Source: Desulfobacteraceae bacterium | GTDB lineage: Bacteria; Desulfobacterota; Desulfobacteria; Desulfobacterales; Desulfatirhabdiaceae | Assembly (NCBI GenBank): GCA_027325475.1 | Contig: DAIEFO010000136.1 | Coordinates: 1-6,365 of the forward strand | Length of the DNA stretch: 6,365 bases | Reading direction: 5' to 3' | In this document: piece by piece, positions 5,877 through 6,365 of the stretch | Layout: each line of letters starts with the position of its first letter | Numbering within the stretch: position 1 is the first letter of the stretch | Made by a program: the position numbers and the translations under genes | The notes under the pieces: generated by a model | Told to the model about the DNA's origin: nothing | Databases searched by the model: none | The model's input: only the letters and a program-made list of their open reading frames with translations

Positions 5877-6365
5877 ATGCTCTTGCGCTTCGGTCTTTGC
5901 TGCCTTTTTAAAAAAGAACCGATTTCTTTTCGAACCGTTACCGCCAAAGGGCTGCGATTGTTCCAGCGTGACCGGCAGTTGCAGAAGGTCTCTGAAATAT
6001 GCCATCACAACTCGCTGAACCTGTATCTGGCCATCGAAACCGTCCACCGATTGGGCTTTGGGGCATTCCGGATCATGTCGCCACTTTTTCCGCGCATGAC
6101 GCATCCGGATGTTGGATACAGGCTGGAGGATCTTCCAGATGCACCGGAAATCGCCCTGCAACTCGAGAAAACCCGGATACTGGCCCGCAACTATGGTATC
6201 CGGCTCAGCTTTCACCCCGATCAGTTTGTCGTCTTGTCGTCTGTCAGAGCGGATGTGGTCAGGAACTCCATCCGTGAACTCGAATACCAAGGGATGCTGG
6301 CCGAGGCAGTGGGCGCGGAAATCATCAATATTCATACCGGTGGCGTGTATGGGAATAAATTTCAG
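5877..6365 (+). CDS. uvsE: UV damage endonuclease UvsE/UVDE (3' partial)
   Basis: N-terminal 163 residues of a UVDE-family TIM-barrel endonuclease, open at the window edge; the family is usually near 300 residues. These enzymes nick DNA 5' to UV photoproducts and start an alternative excision repair independent of UvrABC. The frame begins with RFGLCCLFKKEPISFRT, the usual UvsE opening. It continues through SEICHHN, ETVHRLGFGAFRIMSPLFP, MTHPDVGY, IRLSFHPDQFVVLSS, NSIRELEY and INIHTGGVYGNK. Numbering from ATG 5877, H76, H113, Q116 and H153 line up with metal-site residues of the Thermus enzyme (H69, H101, Q104, H143, as I recall). The start is either ATG 5877 or TTG 5883. The gap to the chemoreceptor gene is 184 bp, so it probably has its own promoter, but I found neither a convincing one nor a LexA box. 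Codon use and conservation show an intact gene so far. Confidence 0.92.
   Translation, partial: MLLRFGLCCLFKKEPISFRTVTAKGLRLFQRDRQLQKVSEICHHNSLNLYLAIETVHRLGFGAFRIMSPLFPRMTHPDVGYRLEDLPDAPEIALQLEKTRILARNYGIRLSFHPDQFVVLSSVRADVVRNSIRELEYQGMLAEAVGAEIINIHTGGVYGNKFQ

Noticed and set aside
5832..6335. 167-codon minus-strand frame and a 92-codon plus-strand frame over the last 500 bases
   Set aside because: The third plus-strand frame encodes conserved UvsE sequence throughout, so these are shadows.

Overview
The window looks like a piece of chromosome from a sulfate-reducing Desulfobacterota species, probably near the Desulfobacterales. This rests on an HdrA/MvhD-type flavoprotein next to a DsrK/HdrD-like CCG-domain iron-sulfur protein, on a probable selenocysteine codon (the group is rich in selenoproteins), on a methyl-accepting chemotaxis protein ending in an acidic FKDF tail, and on the style of the secreted beta-propeller protein. 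The assignment is inference; there is no rRNA or marker gene here.

Layout. (1) 2-874, plus strand: the C-terminal part of a large HdrA/QmoB-like protein, cut by the window edge, with the end of the FAD domain, two [4Fe-4S] motifs and an MvhD domain. (2) 961-2190, plus strand: a DsrK/HdrD-like electron-transfer protein. Its frame is interrupted only by TGA at 1663-1665, which falls exactly where relatives have the Cys of a conserved E-C-G-H-A motif and is followed by a SECIS-like hairpin. I read it as one 409-residue selenoprotein, not two genes. (3) 2225-3565: an exported seven-bladed propeller built from near-identical 129-bp units, plus a duplicated C-terminal C...HIP module. (4) 3566-4063: no intact gene. 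It holds a large imperfect inverted repeat, a decayed ArdC-type antirestriction/zincin fragment on the minus strand, and at its end a near-consensus sigma-28 promoter. (5) 4064-5692: a transmembrane chemoreceptor driven by that promoter. (6) 5693-5876: a short gap with only weak hairpins. (7) 5877 to the window end: the N-terminal half of a UV damage endonuclease (UvsE/UVDE), open at the edge.

The first two genes probably work together: the flavin-containing HdrA/MvhD protein passes electrons, possibly with bifurcation, to the noncubane-cluster site of the CCG protein, where selenocysteine would sit near the active site. The remaining genes look independent of that module: an envelope protein, a motility-regulon receptor and a DNA-repair enzyme, with the remnant of a mobile element between them.
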